From assembly GCA_024734555.1 (NCBI GenBank), contig JANPWX010000247.1, positions 3,222,593-3,286,592 on the forward strand: a DNA stretch of 64,000 nt, read 5' to 3'. Under the pieces are notes generated by a model. That model saw only the letters and a program-made list of their open reading frames with translations. It did not search any database and was not told the origin of the DNA. A program made the translations under genes and the position numbers. This stretch comes from Trochalopteron elliotii. Taxonomy: Eukaryota > Chordata > Aves > Passeriformes > Leiothrichidae. Positions 36,056 through 50,465 of the stretch are shown here, in pieces; within the stretch, counting starts at the first letter, position 1, and every line of letters begins with the position of its first letter.

Positions 36056-38049
36056 TGTCTTTGTTTGATGTTATAGATTTGAATAACCCAAAATGAGATA
36101 ATGATAACTGATTTAACTATAAACATATATGCCACAATTCTGGAATAAACTTGAAAGAGGAGACTTCTACACTTTACAAAACAGCTCTTTGGGTAAAAAA
36201 CTATGAGAATACATTGAAGATCGGTGCCCACCCTCTACCTTCCCCATACTTTACTGACTGATGTAAAATCTCTGCTTTAAAAAAGTTTAACAAAACTGGC
36301 ATGAAATGAGGCACTGCAGGAGGAGCAAAGAGGTACACAAAGTGTATGGCACAAAGTGTGATAGTATCAGGAAAATTTATCTAACAGAGTAAGCCTGAGT
36401 TCCTGCCTGTCTAGATGCTAGTGGACCATGGGAGTCATTCTAAACTCAGGTGAATATGAAATCATAATTTTAGCATGTAAATAATAGGAAGAAAATGTCA
36501 GTACTTTACAATTACAAGTCTTTGATAGGGAAACAGATATATTAGCGTGAAGAGTCTTGAAAGAGAAGGAGGAAATTTTATTTTTTTCTAACTCTCAAAG
36601 ATAACAACATAGTGAGAGCTGATCTGTACTAGATGCCTTTTTAAAACGGGCAGGATAATGAACCCATGCTTTAAAGGGTCAAGCCATAAGACAGAGTGGA
36701 GACAGCTTTCCTCTACTTTTTAATGCATTCCCCTTGATGTATTGCAGCAAAAAAAATTAAAAATTGATAAAACCTTAGGTCACATTGTGTATCTTCTAGT
36801 AATTGAAGGACTGTTATTTAGTTGAGAGTTACCAATCTGCTTCAAAAATCTAGAGTGCAAAATTTCAACCCATGGTACTGTGAGCCTTAATGTCTTAATA
36901 GAGTAATCATCAGCACCATATTTTGTGTTATCTGATGAGCTAACTTTCATGTTTTCATTTTCTTTAAAGGAGGCCAGGTAGCAATGATGCAATACATATG
37001 CTGAATATAAAAGCCTATCCTCAAAAGGACTGTCAGATACAGGGGGGTTGCTTTTAATACCAACAGGCATGGGAAGACTAATTAGCCAATAGCAATGCCA
37101 GAAGTGTTAATGAGTAGTTGGAGGTCTGGGCAGGCTGATGACTGGAGCTACTGCTGTCTTGGACAAGAATAGACTCTATAAATGTATTGGAGTGCTACAA
37201 ACCCTTTCTACTGCTCAATGCCACTTAGAGGGTGCATTATGCCCAGGCAAACAAAATGAGTGATAACACTTCTGTCTCCACTGACCCACATAACAAAATG
37301 TACACAGACAGTGTTCTGATCAATTACTTTTCTAACCCAGCTGGCTCTTCCATTCTCAATCAATGAGATCACAGATGAAGCACTTATTCCCCATTTCCTT
37401 CATCTGAATTAATATTGATTTGCTCATGAACTTAACACAATTATTGCAGTAAGACAAAGTAAAGAAAAAGGTGTTTCTCAACACCTCTTGTTTTCTGTTT
37501 AGAAGGCTGATGACAAAGTGCTAAAAGACCTATCTCTTTTCCTGTGAAGCTAACAGAAACTTTTCTATTTATTTATTTTCTATTTATCACCAGGCACTTG
37601 TCTGAGATAAAGACTGAAGTTACAAATTCCTCTGAAGGTCTCAAATTTCAGAGAACTAGTGATTGCTTGTGTATGATGAAGTTAGAGCACTGCTGGAAAA
37701 TAAAGGAAAGGTTAGGTCTAACATCTGTGGTGTCAAGGAAGGAAAAAAAATAGGTATTAACAAGCACTTGACAAGGTTATGTGTTGATGGCAACCTTCCC
37801 ATGTCCTTTACTGAGCTACCAAAAATTTTCATATTTTCCCCCTTAATAGTTTGGAGCTTTAAAACAATCTGGCAGGAAATTTCAGAAGTAAATATATTTT
37901 TGTAAGGCTCAGCTAACAGTCAGCATTAGACAAATAAAGCCACATTTAAGGATTTGTATATGCCTGACCTGGTTTTCAGAAATGCTGAGCATCAACAACT
38001 CTTAGTATCATCAGTGTTAGTAAACAGCTGAAAAGCAAGTAAATACACA
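36056..38049. other. Unique noncoding DNA
   Basis: I see no repeat family or exon. Frames at 36780-37070 (-), 37544-37753 (+) and 37663-37905 (+) resemble nothing known. Confidence 0.5.
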
Positions 38050-38671
38050 GGTTGAGGTTTAACTCCATCCAGTAAATAAGTGCCACACAGGTACCCATAC
38101 ACTCTTCTTTCAATGAGGACAGGGGCAAGAGAACTGGAAAGGTAGATGTGAGAACATTGGTGGTTTGAGATAAGAATTGTTTAAAAATTGAAATTAAAAA
38201 AAAAAAACATTGCTACCACCAAAATAGTAATATTGATAAGAATAAATTGTAATGAAAAGGAAAGTAAAAACAAGAAATAAATAAAACCAAAGAAAAGCAA
38301 GCTATGGAAATGGAAACAAACCCTCACCACTAACTGACTGATGTCCAGACATTCTTGAGCAGCAGCTCCATGGAAAACCTTTCCCTCAGTTTTATTAGTG
38401 AGCATGACATATGGTCTGGAGTATCCCTTTATCCATTTGGGGTCAGCTGTCCTTGCTGTGTCCCCTTTCAAAATCTTATGCACCCAAAGCCTCCTTGCCG
38501 GTGTGTTGGGGAGCAGAAAAGGTCTTGGGCCTGTGTAAACACTGTCCAGCAGTAACTAATAAGTCCCCGTGTTACCAACATTGTTTTCAGCACAAATCCA
38601 AAATGTAGGCCCATACTAGCTCCTAAGAGGAAAATTAACACACCCTCATCCCAAATCAGCACAACTCAACA
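38050..38671 (-). mobile_element. ERVL-type LTR, about 620 bp
   Basis: On the minus strand the element follows the order of an abundant avian ERVL LTR. It has a diverged start, then gtgttaatttcctc-like and acattttggatttgtgc-like blocks. Next come 'caatgttggtaacac', 'cagtgtttacac', 'ggacagctgacccc', 'aaagggatactccagaccat', 'cataccatatg'-like promoter DNA and 'aataaaactgaggg'. It closes with a T-rich U5 and 'gatggagttaaacctcaacc' near 38050. Both outer edges are mutated and I find no clear target duplication. It resembles the LTR at 23976-25551 in its promoter block but differs in U3, so it is probably another subfamily. No internal genes. Frames at 38181-38483 (-) and 38355-38662 come from LTR sequence and are not genes. 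Confidence 0.8.
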
Positions 38672-41600
38672 CCCAAAAAACCCCCAGGCCTGACCCCAAA
38701 ACCAATGCTTTAAGTGCTTATATGAAACACTGTGTCCTTAGCAACCCTTCTCTAGAAAGTATGCAAGGTTCTCTTTTAGTTATGGATTTCTCTACTTCTG
38801 CAAGACTCCAGTAAGCTTAAAGAAGCACAAAAATGTTCTTTCTCAGTGAGAAGGTAGCTAACTAAATGTAGACAAAATAACAAAAGAAAAGCTGGGTCCT
38901 AGTACTGAATATACAATAAGAAATTTGAACACTCTGTTACATCCAGTGATTAAGAGCCTAACCATTTAAGATAACATTATAATAGCACTGAGACAGAACC
39001 TAAAATACTGTACACAATTTCGTAAGTATTACATACTTTCAACATGGAAATTACATCAGCAATAACCACTTCTAATTAGGCTTTCTTTAAAACATGGATG
39101 GAAATTGGATTTTGGCTCTGATCATCAGTCTTGAAAACAAGAAATCCATAAACGTAATCAGATAACATTTAGAAAGACATAACAGAACTTGAATCAACTC
39201 AATAATATTCCACTGTGGGCTGTTTTTGCTATTCATTTTAAGCCAAAATAATATCAGCATGATTCTCCTTATAATTTTGCCGTACAGGATAGGATATTTA
39301 CAAAGGTTTTAGGATATCCTATGTAAAACACTAATCAGATTTTCAATTTTTTTTTTAGAGAAACAGACATGTCAGAAGACATGTACACATGTAACAGAGT
39401 ACAAAGCCATTGCACACATTTAAGTGTGAAAACTCAAAGGAAACACTACAGTATTCATATAATTTGTGAGAAATCATCAAGCAAATATAAAGTTTTCTCT
39501 GACATTGTTTTTAAACTGCATCCCAAATTCTATTTAGTACAAACATATTGGGATTATCTGCAAAATGGTAGTTATGTAGGCATAGGAATTTATTTCTATT
39601 TTTATTATGTTTCAAAAAAATATTTGTTTCACGTGACCTAAATTTCAGGCCTCAACTTATAAGTATCCATTAACACTCTTAGAAATTTCCCAAATTAATA
39701 GTTACAGATTCCAGAGAATCATCTCCTCTATTTGAAAAGCAAAATGCTTGTTTTCTGATGCCTAAATATATCGGATTTTCAACAATAAAAGAGAGACAAA
39801 TATAGGTATAGCAAACAAAAATAACTAGTAATCAGATGAAGTGGGCAAATGGATGAATTCCAATTTTGCATATTTATATTTTATTTGTTATATTTATAGC
39901 ATATGTGCTTTGTAAACTGTGCCCAAAGCTTATGAATGAGAAAAATACACTGTCAACATAAGAATGGGTTTCCAAAGCAAAGAAACTGAACTGATCCACG
40001 CGTAAGTCACAGCACAAAAAATTACCTTCTCTTTACCAAGACATTTCTAGTACAACACCTCATGATTAAAAAAATACTCCCCAGGAACATTTGCCCAAAC
40101 CAAAAAAGACTAGCTATCTCTATGCTAGCCACTGAAATCTGACAAACTGATCCACTGCCTGCAGTGTATTTGGGTCAGTCAGCAGGATGAGTATGTGAAA
40201 AATCTTCAGATAGAAGGAATAAGTAAAATGGAGATAAAGAATTGAAGCTTCAGTGATGCTGCAGCCCAGCTGTGCATCAGAACTGGAATGTTAGGGAGGG
40301 GAAAGACTTCTTTATGCACTTCACCTGTCTTAAGTTTAGATATAGGCCATGTAGTCTTTCTGCTGTTGTCTATAATCAAGTACAGGATAGGTGTAATCCT
40401 AACCAATTGCCATGGGATGTTACTGTGCTTACTCCAAGCACATGCTGGAAAAAGTAATGTCACATTCAAGAATTTCCATTTGTGGTCAGTGACTTGCTTT
40501 AGAAGGAGTTCAAAATATTTATAAGAAGACACTCATCTTGCCTGTGGTGGAAAGAAATGACCTCAATGATCTGCCTTAAAGCAGTTCACAGAGCAGAAAA
40601 TGCTTACCATGATAAAAGAAATTTTATATGGGATTTAATATATTACAAAAATAGAAACTTCACAGATAATTTCAGGGGGGTTTTTTTGGTTTTGTTTTTG
40701 GTTTTTCTTTTTTCAATTTTTCTGACCTTATAACTGCTAGTATAATCATCTAATCAGGCAGTTTTTAAAACTAAACTAGATTTTCATCTGGGTCAGCTCT
40801 TTGAACTCGTATTCTGTTTTGTTGTGATTGTCTGTATTCATAGTATTCCTCTGATCTGTGCTTATTATTCACCATCTCAGCAGCTGAATAAGCATTTTAC
40901 AAGTCAAGGTAACAGTTTCATATTAGATAATCATTTTTACTGACTGCTCATTTCAATCAAATAATCATTTAAAATTTGTTAATGAATGTCTTCTATCTTT
41001 TTATAGAGAGCACATCACAGAGTGAATCTGCAATGTGTAAATATCAGATAAGAAGCTTTTAAATGTAAGATGGGATTGTCCAAAGGAATCAAGGAAACCA
41101 CAAAGCCACAATCAACGTCATGAAATAGGTACAAATTAACGTTAAGCTCTATATTTACTTTACAATTTAGAGGCCTCATGTATATGCGGAAAACATCCTT
41201 TTGTAATGTGGTTGAAATTATATTTCTGTAAACAGATGCTTTCTTCTGCCATCTGTCATAAGCCTGTTTGTACCCTAGCTTTCTTACTTGTTTAGAAGCC
41301 AAAATAAATAAAACAAAAATATGTCCTGAAAAGCACTGGTAAAATTGTGTCAGCTCATTAATTTTCATACCACGTCACTTTCCTGTGTTAATACATAGCA
41401 TTTTTTTCTATCTTTTACTGTGAACAATAAACTTATCATAATTTTATTTTATTAGCATTTTTTTCAAAAGTTAAAAAAAGAAAAACGTTTTCTAGTCCAT
41501 CCTAGAGAGACTTAACAGACTGGCAAAGAGCTGTGAAAATTTTGTGGCCACTTTCTAGCCTTGCGAACCCAACCAAACCTATGACCAAGGAGGTCTTGAG

Positions 41601-41840
41601 AAGCAAATACTTTGATCATGACCATTGCACAAAAAGCCAAGAAAAGGCTGCTGTGGGAAAAAGGTCGAGCTGTAAAATCTGTGCATTTGCTCTAAATTTT
41701 TGTCTTCAAGTCAGAATTCTTTCAATTGCTCTTAAAATTTGTACTGCAAAGTATTTTTCAATCTATTTGTACATATAAAGTGCCCCGATCAGATACTTAT
41801 AAATAGGTAACAGCAAAAAGCTCAACACAGTCACTAGCTG

Positions 41841-41856
41841 ATATATATATATATAT
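41841..41856. repeat. (AT)8 microsatellite
   Basis: Eight perfect AT units followed by acac. Potentially length-variable. Confidence 0.9.
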
Positions 41857-44800
41857 ACACATTCTCCCTACACCTATCTCTGTTTATCACAGTTGCAACG
41901 ACTCTGTGTATTGAGTGGGTTTGACAAATATTGGCTGATAACTGACTTTATTAAATCAGCTTTTACAAACTGGATAGAAAATTTAAGAAGCTTTGATGTG
42001 TAATAGATCACAGTAGGTGGATATGTCAGCTTTGTCCTGCAGGAATGTGGCTTTTTTTTCCTTTTTTCTTCTGCATCCTTTGCTTTTTCATAATGATATC
42101 TTACTTGAGATGAGAGGGAAAGCAGCAATAAAAGGGATAACAATAAACTTGTGCCTCAACTAGAGATAAACAGACACTTCAAAGAGAAAATAAGAGAATT
42201 TGCCCATGAGTTAAATGGTTCAGAACACTGAGATTAATATAAAGTTTATTTTTGTCCTTCCAGTTTCTGTCTGCAGACTGCTGAGAATGACACTGTAATG
42301 TGTTCTGATTTAGTGGTTATTTTATGGCTTGGACCTTACAGTGCACTCGAGTGTCTTTATGACTCGGGAACTACTGTGTGACTTAATCTTTTCACCTTGT
42401 TATAAAGAGAAATAATTGCTCTAAGACAAGACGGTAAGAAGTCTATCATAGCTTCAAAATATAAAGGCTGGAAAATATTTTATTTCCTTCAAAACTACTG
42501 TCTTTCCACTGAAGTTTACAGCAACTGACAAAAAGGTACCATACAATCCTGTGGGTCTGTGAAGATACTGGTAGGTCAGTATTATTTCTAAAACATTTTA
42601 GAATGTTGCTACTGAATGGTAACATTAAATCTCTTACCATTTAGCTATAGTTTATATGTTTCATATTTTTCCTTTGCACATGTTTATTTTGGACTCAGAA
42701 GCATACATTGAAATCACTTTCTCAAGGGCAGTTTACCTCCACAGTAAGACAGATAGTGCAATTAAAAATTATTTTCTTTGAGAAACCTAAAAAACTGAAG
42801 TCTTTAGTGCATGTTTATGGCATATCATAAAGTTGTTTTTGTGCAAGCTTGAAAAGTAATACTGTGTAAATAGTAAAGATTAAACAAAAAAAAAGCTGAA
42901 ACTTTCACATATAAACTACAAATTAAGGTTTCCTCAATAAAAACTGATTAAATGCAGAAAGCTTAAATACAGCTTGCCAGCACAACAACCACTGCAGACT
43001 CCTCCAGAAGGCGTTGTGCCAATTGCAGAAATAAAAAGACTCAAAAACATTTGTATACTTGTTATAATAAATTGCTTTGGGACAATGTAATATCGTATTT
43101 TTAGACAGTTTTCACTCAGTAGAAATAAAAATATTTGCAGTGTCATTCTCAGAAACTTGAACCCAAATTTGGGGAACAAAACTAAGCAAATGCTTAGAAC
43201 AAATACTTTAATCATAGTCTGTATGGATCTATGATAAATGGTCTTGTAAATCATTATCTACTTTGACTTAAGACACTTAACACTCTCCAGATTTCTTCAT
43301 AATTCAGAGTCCAAAACATTTAATGTTAATATGGCCAGACTAACAAGACTGACACTTTCATTTATTTACTGATTCTCCTACAGTCAGTGAGATAGAATAG
43401 CCAGAGGAATAGGCATTCTTTCTTAACAACATGAAAGCATGGCCTGATTGGTCAGATAAATAAAGCTACACACATGAAAAACATGTCCATAAATACTCTA
43501 ATACAGGATCTAAGCTGTCAGACTTTGTTCTTAAAATACACAAAACCAAAAAAATATATTTTTTGTTTTAAAAATCTTCACATTATGCTCTAAATTATAT
43601 TAGTTAATTCATTATTTTCTGCATAAGAATACTGATATGAACATTTAGGAGTCCTGGTATAAAACTCAGATAAATCTAGTTTTGCTCATATTCCATCCCT
43701 GTGTGGAAAGGCTTATTTCTGAAATAAGAGTGACTTTAGTGTCATATTGGCATATATGGATCCATCCTGGCAGTAAAATCTCTGTGTGAGTGTTTGCATG
43801 TGAGACTATGTATGCGTATTATTATATATACATGTACACATATAATTGTGTGTATATAGATATTTATATACACACCTATATCCACACTTGATCATTTTAG
43901 TTACAAAAGACAGAAAATTTAGTCTTCTGTTTTTAAAATCTTTCAACAATTTATAAGATACACCACTGAAATTTTCAAACTAACAATTATTGGATTGATT
44001 TTTTTGACAAGAAGCATGGAATGCAAGTAAAGGTCATTTATCATTATATATCTAGAGCTCTCTGTTTTCTTATATATTTTACTTTCATGCTTTTAATGTT
44101 TAATTAACCTTAAAATTTTCACTGTCCAAGGATGAAATAGGAAAAAATACAATTTTCAAAACAGTTTTCAATTCTACTTATGTCATCCCCCTGTAAGGGT
44201 GGAGGGAGAGTAAAAGAAAAACAAAATAGCAATCTGTTATGGGTGGGTATATTTTAATGACAAAATGATGACAGAAAAATTATGGCAATCTTAGAATCTT
44301 ATTAAATAAGATCCAGCTGAATTTATTGGACAGGAAACATGAGAACAACATTCAAGCAAAATAAAAGGGATTTATGATCAAAAAATTATTCCATTTTTCT
44401 AGAAATATATGGGATTTTTTAATAAAAATATGAGTATGTATTTCTGTAGTTTTTTAGATGGAGCAGATATATAAGGTAGAGAAAAATATCCCAAAAAATT
44501 CTAAGTTATTTTCTCATTATGGAACCCCACTTGGCTGAGTATAAAACAATATTCATACAAATATCTTGAGAAAAATGTTCTGCTATAATATACAATGCTT
44601 TCAGAATGGAGAAATGACATAAAGTCTGCAGCAAATATAGTTTCTATTCCCAGCTTGGACTGATTACTGAATCAAAGCAATTCAGAAAAGTATACCTTCA
44701 TAGGTATTGCCATAAACAAGTTTACATGAAAGCTGGCCATTCTCTAGGCAGTTAAGGAAAGATATGTTGACACTCAATGAGATTCAACTGGTATATAGTC

Positions 44801-46040
44801 AGAAAAACAGCATATGAAGAGCATATAAAGAGCATATAAATAGTTACAGTGGTTGCAGTAAATTAAAACAGGGTAGATATTCCTGTACCAAAAGAAGGAT
44901 GACAAAATTGCTTACCAATATTAAAAAAATTTTAAAAATTGGGAATTTATTAATTTGAGGAGGATTAGGGGAGTGGATCATCCTGTGCATGTCCATGCTG
45001 TAGCTGCTGTGTAAAGTACAGCCAGCTACAGAGGGAAGGATTTTCTTAGTACTGGAGAATGGGTCCTCCAGCTGACATTTTGCCTTAGCATATGTAGGCA
45101 CAGGATTGTAATCCTGTCTCCCTTATTCATGCATTTTGTGTGGACACAAATATTCATGGAAATTAATACATTTTAAAAGGAAAAAAATCCTGAATTTAAC
45201 ACAATAATAGAATCATTACTTGAGCCCTTTGTAAGGAAAACATATTGACAAATCCTGCTGGGAAAATAAATACAGACATCATTGTAATCTTACAATTTTA
45301 ATTCTCCCCAGTTATCTCCTACAGTTACCTACACATTCATTCATTATCAATCATACTTTTATAGCTAGGAATTCTTTTTTAAAAGAGGTTTATAATGAAA
45401 TATTTGACCCATGCTATTTTCTCTAGTGTTGAGATCAGATTTTATGTACAACATATTGCAGAAGGATGAAAGACTGATCTGAACCAGGCCTGAAATTCAG
45501 AATTCTGTCATAAATGAGCCACGTGAGTCTGTGCACAGCAGTGTGTGCTTGTCTGTATGCCCATATTTTCATGTCTGCATCTTTGTGCATAACAGGTTTC
45601 AGCTTGCTATGCCTGTACTCGGACCTAATTAGCAGACTCCTGCCTTATTGCACGTCTATCATGCCCAAGCCAGTTAAGTTCCATTTCAGTTGATCTTATT
45701 GTCCCAGGAATAGCACCTGTCTACAATGGCTGAACAGCATCTGGCTGGTGCAATGTGGGCACACCCCAATGCATACATTTTTGCAGAAGCTCTAGAAACT
45801 CAATTCCCTTATCATCACATAAGTCTGAAAAAATTACCCACAAGAAAAGACTAATTGGGATTTCTTCCACTTGTTTTATGGTGAACTGTACATCGTACAA
45901 ACTTACTTTTTTCTCACAGACAAGAAGCTCCTTGGCCCTTATAATTGTATTGCTGAGTGGCTTGGACTTTGGAGTTTCCACTTTGTATTATGCAGAGAGT
46001 TTTTTGAGATCTTTCTTTTTTCAGGTGAACCTTTAGTTTG

Positions 46041-46079
46041 TATTATTTAATTATTTAATTATTTATTATTTAATTATTT
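46041..46079. repeat. Short AT-rich tandem repeat, about 8-bp period
   Basis: Imperfect units of attattta / attattaa type repeated about five times. Confidence 0.75.
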
Positions 46080-46335
46080 CCATCCTCTTTCTACTGTCAT
46101 TTTTACACTAATACTCTACAAGTGTTAGTCAGAAACCAGTATGATCCTTGAAAGTCCATTTAGTAATCTTGTCACACTCATTAATACCTCTTAGTGACTG
46201 CTATTCAATTACCTTTTCTCTAATTACTTAAATTCTCTGTGTTCCCTGATATGGATTAAATCCTCTGATGATTAAATCCTCTAGAATAGGATCTGAAAAG
46301 CTTTTTCTATCAATAGTTTTTGTATCATGCATAGA

Positions 46336-47564
46336 TGTGGCCAGTTAGGCTTAGGTAACAACCAAATGTCCACACCACAGCTCATACACCCTTCCTCCTC
46401 AAAAGGACATGGGGAGAAAACAGGATTAGAAAGCTGTTGGGTCAAAATAAAGAAAAGGAGATTGATGCAGTTCATTGTCACAGGTGAAACATAGTCACTG
46501 GGAAAAAAATAATTTAATTTATTGCCAACGTGGGTAGTGAAAAACAAGTAGATAAACTTAAAATAAAACACCTTTTCCCAACTCTTCTCAGGTTCTTCTC
46601 TTCACACTGACCTCACCATCCTGAGCAGCACAGTGAGGGTCTGCATTTGGTGCGTGTGTTACAGTCAGTACACAGCAATTTCTTTCTACCTCTCCTTCTT
46701 CATCAGCCTGTTCCTCTGCTTTTGCACTGCCTTTCCATCAGACATTGTTCCTTCATGAATATCCAACTGCTCCAGCACGAATCCTCCCCAGCCTGCAGTA
46801 AATAGGTACTCCATTATGGAGTTTTTCATTCTCCTTCCCTGACCTCTGTATTTTTTTTATTGTTTGTCATCCTCTTTGTATCCTCTTCCTCTCCATTTTC
46901 TGAAATACCTTTCCCCAGAGATGGCACCATGTACCTCCTGTAGCAGGAGACAGATGGAATGGGCTGTGTCTTCCCACAGAGGCCACCCCTGCAGAGGCCC
47001 ATCCTCTCCTGATACATGGCTGGTGAGGCCAGAGTGTTCCTTATCAGCCCCACAAATGTGTAACAAGCTCTGAGGGTTGCCAGCAGCCTCCCAGAAGTGG
47101 CTTATGAGAAATTAGCGAGATGGTCCATCGGAGGTGTTTTGAAAAAGCAAAAAGATTTTAAGTAAAGCAAAAAAAAACAAACTGTAAAAATCAAAAGAGT
47201 AAAAGCTGGGCACAGTGCAGGGAGGTCCTTTGCTAAGACACCGCAAAGAACCCCGAGAACCTCCATTCTCTCTCTTAAGTAGTCAATGATCTAGGAGGGG
47301 TAATTTTGGCATGTTGCCAACTAGAAAATAGCTACATTACTTGAAGTACAGCTCAAGGACCCAAGGAGTGCCTTTGTCCTGGAACTGGGTCAATTATGGT
47401 GAGAAGAGCATAGAAGTTCCTGGTTCTTCTTCTTTCAAAGTTCAGGGGTGCAACCCAAATTCTTTCCTAATATGAAAACACCTCTTAAATTGTGGGGGTG
47501 CACTGCAACAATCTCCTGCCTCTGCCTCTCTGCTACCAAAACCTTGCCAGCTGCACCCAATGTG
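46336..47564 (-). mobile_element. Long avian ERV LTR, split by a nested LTR
   Basis: Read on the plus strand, the segment is the reverse complement of a long avian LTR family that I know by sequence but not by a certain name. The order is tgtggccagttaggctt, cccttcctcctcaaaaggac, an inverted polyadenylation region (taatttaatttattgcc), cttaaaataaaacacc, actgctccagcacgaatcct, ctccccagcctgcag, tctgaaatacctttcccc, gaggccacccctgcag, then (after the insert) 'ctgctaccaaaaccttgcc' and 'cacccaatgtg'. Minus-strand order is therefore U3 at the right, R/U5 at the left. Without the nested 501-bp LTR and its duplication it is about 720 bp, shorter than the family as I remember it, so internal deletions are likely. 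It is considerably diverged and older than its insert. ERVL-like class is tentative. Confidence 0.72.
47010..47510 (-). mobile_element. 501-bp ERVK-like solo LTR nested in an older LTR
   Basis: The insert begins TGATACATGGC and ends GCACTGCAACA. Its flanks are CTCTCC (47004-47009) and ATCTCC (47511-47516), a 6-bp target duplication with one mismatch, as for ERVK. Excising it rejoins the host LTR: 'gaggccacccctgcag' to the left and 'ctgctaccaaaaccttgcc' to the right are adjacent in the family. On the minus strand it starts TGTTGCAGTGCACC and has an acttaag promoter-like site followed by 'ggttctcggggttctttgc', then a T-rich stretch. The acttaag site and the TGTTG start are shared with the LTR at 34416-35027, which suggests related families. 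No coding sequence is present. Confidence 0.72.
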
Positions 47565-50465
47565 TTAAATTCTCAGATATACAATTTCTATACTTGAGAT
47601 ATAACATATTAATTTTATTTCAACTATGTGCTCCTTTTGGGACATTTTTTCCATATCAGATAATGACGTTTTGGATGAAAAACGGAGGAGTTTTAGCAAT
47701 ACTTTGTGAGAGGTATTCTTCATAATCTACAGATTTTATGACCAGGAGGCGACTAAATTCCTATGCTCTAATGAACTATACAATGCAGACTGCATCATTT
47801 CATCCTTGTAACTTATTCTGTTCTGGTCCTAATAAATGATATTTGACTAAAACATACATGTTAGCTGTGCTTAGAAGCTGTGAAAAAAAAAGCCTGTTAA
47901 TCAATCTCCATAGTGACTGCCTTCACTTTGAGCTGTAAGGAATCACCAAATCCCTTCAATGATACCCAGTCATGTGAGAAATCTGAGGCAGTATTTGCAC
48001 TGTCTTTGAAGACATACCATTAAACTTCATGCAAAATGCTTGTGTTGTATACATAAATAAATAAAATAAATTTTTAAAAGAGGTAAAAGCTTCCAGAAAC
48101 ATAAAAATAAAAAAAAAAATCCACCAAGCACCACCAGGAAATCTTTAGAAATGTCTGAAAGATAAACAGATGAGAAATATTTTGCATGATGTGTGAAAGA
48201 GAACAAAGAAACTAGTTTGTTTTCTTCACAGAAAATTCCCCAAGCATTCTTTGCAAGTAAACTAGTAGATTCTTTTATGCATTTTTCTTTTTATTCTTGT
48301 AAACAACTTCTGGACAAAAGAAATTATTTAGAAAAATAAAAACAGTTATCCATGCAACCATATGGTCTTAATTTATACATTTAAAAAAAATATAGAGAGG
48401 ATAAGGCTTTTCTGGTTATGAAAATTCTTTATACTCAGGTCTGTATGTCATTAGCACCACCTATTTTCTTTCTACACAATACATTCTATGTCCCAAACAC
48501 AATTCATTCCAGTAAAATAAAGAGCAGTTTTCTATTGACATCCTTGACAGAGATCTTCCAGTTCAGCAAACAAATAGGACAGTAACACTACTACTCAAGT
48601 AAACTCATGCAAGGGAGCTATACTGGTTTACCAAAGCTCTGATATCATACTGACAATATCTGTGAGTTATATTCAGCCTCACTGGTCTGAAGGTAAATCC
48701 TGGGATAGCAGTCTACCAGGCTGTAGTCAGGAATCTGAAGAGCTATTGCATGAAGAACCAGTGCAAAATGACTCCTGTCAGGTACATATATTTCCCTCCA
48801 AATAGACTTAGGTGTCAAGACTGGATAGCGAATACTCAGGCTTCTTAGTGAAGTTGCAATAAATCTGGAAGACATATCTGGATCAGCTGATCAAATACAA
48901 CCCAAATTCAGTAATTCCATTGTTGTTATCAAATGAAATATTTGCATAAAGGACAGTAAATTCATCCCCAAGTCCATTCTTGCAAACTACTGTGCTGTAT
49001 TTCCTAACATTACTAGAAACATTTTGTGTCACCCTCCAATAGTGGGACTAGCTCAAAAGATGGGTAATCAAATGTAGCTTAACTGCAGGTTAAAAAGGCA
49101 AAAGTCAATAAAGACAAAGGGCAAAGCTGTTAACAGAAATTTATTGATGTCCTTCATTGTCTTGTCCAAGTTTTGCTCTTTATTGCTCTACCTCTGTTCT
49201 TGCAGGAAGGAGTGACTCAAGTCCACATATAGAAAATAAGCAGAGCACTTACCACCCAAATCTCGCTATTCCCCTCAAATCATCAGCTGCTTTTTGGAAC
49301 AGGTTTTTGTCAAATGAGGCTGTGGCTTAATTCCAGAGGCTTTCCTGTAAGTGAAGAAAGCACAGCCAAAGACACCAGCAGTCTGATTCAACTTTCAACA
49401 GGCCAGACAGAGTTAATCCTCAGGAATTGTTACCCGCTAAAGGAAGATGAAAGCCCAGGAAAGGGGGTTAGTGGGAACTTGCTCCATTAAACAGACACGG
49501 ATACAACTAAAAGGCAGCCTTGATGTTACATAGTATTGTTCTGACTAATGACTCCAAAGACATAACCACAAAGACAAAAGGAAAAGGAAACAAGAGAATG
49601 AGGGGATTAATAAAAATCAGAGATGGAAAACCACAGGTTTATTGTGACAAGTATTTAAAAAATGTGTACGTAATAAAGACCAAGAAACATGGCCACTGCA
49701 GGAATTACTCTTGCAAGCCAAGGTATTACATAGGATCACAAGAGCTGTTTGGGTTTTTTTCCTGCTGGTTCTGATAATTTATATGGTTCTGTTCTGACTA
49801 TCATTAAAATGAAAGGGAGACACTCTTTTTACTACAATAAAGCATTTCTACTGGGAATTTGCATTTAGAGGAAAGAGGTAGCATTCAGTTCAAACACAAG
49901 GTCTAGGCACTGAAATGTAAGTTTCTTTAAGTCACCTTGTAGCTTGATAGTAATGCAAAAATTGTGAGGCTTTTCAACAAGCCTGAAAGTGCCTCAATGA
50001 CTTTTAACTTAATTTTGTGTCAATAACCTCAGCATCTTTTGACAATCTTCACATGGAAGAGTAGGAGAATTTGGAACGGCTCTAGGTCTTCACTTTTACG
50101 TGCTTTGTTACTTTTTGTTTCTTGTGTGTTGCTTTTCTTTTTTTGTGAACAGAATGTAGAATTTTTCTTCTAGTTTTTTCCTTTTCTTTTTTTGGCAGGG
50201 GGGATGGGGGTGTAGGATTATTGTGATGATAGGAAGGGAAGGAAGAACAACCTTGTCCATTAGATTTATGCAAAGAAATAGGGCTAATATTATAAGATGG
50301 GAAGAAATTTTAAAAGATATTTGTAGTACTGTATTTTGAAAAGTATTTAAATACAAAGGAAATTACATACTTTTTCACTGTACACATTGCAGATGTTAAT
50401 GCCTGGCACTTATGAAATGGATACATTGTTTAATCTAATGGAGTTTACCAAAAATTTTCGAATTA

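Larger units (their letters stand above)
38672..46335. other. 7.7-kb unique AT-rich tract without recognised genes
   Basis: No repeat family, RNA gene or exon was recognised. It includes (AT)8 at 41841-41856, a TA/TG-rich patch at about 43785-43885, an 11-bp duplication near 44817-44840, a TTTAATTA-type repeat at 46041-46079, and a 16-bp-period duplication (gattaaatcctct) at 46254 and 46270. A higher-complexity patch at 45510-45710 is discussed under findings. Confidence 0.5.

Noticed and set aside
35713..36096. 127-codon plus-strand open frame as a gene
   Set aside because: It runs antisense through the solo LTR and ends just beyond the target duplication.
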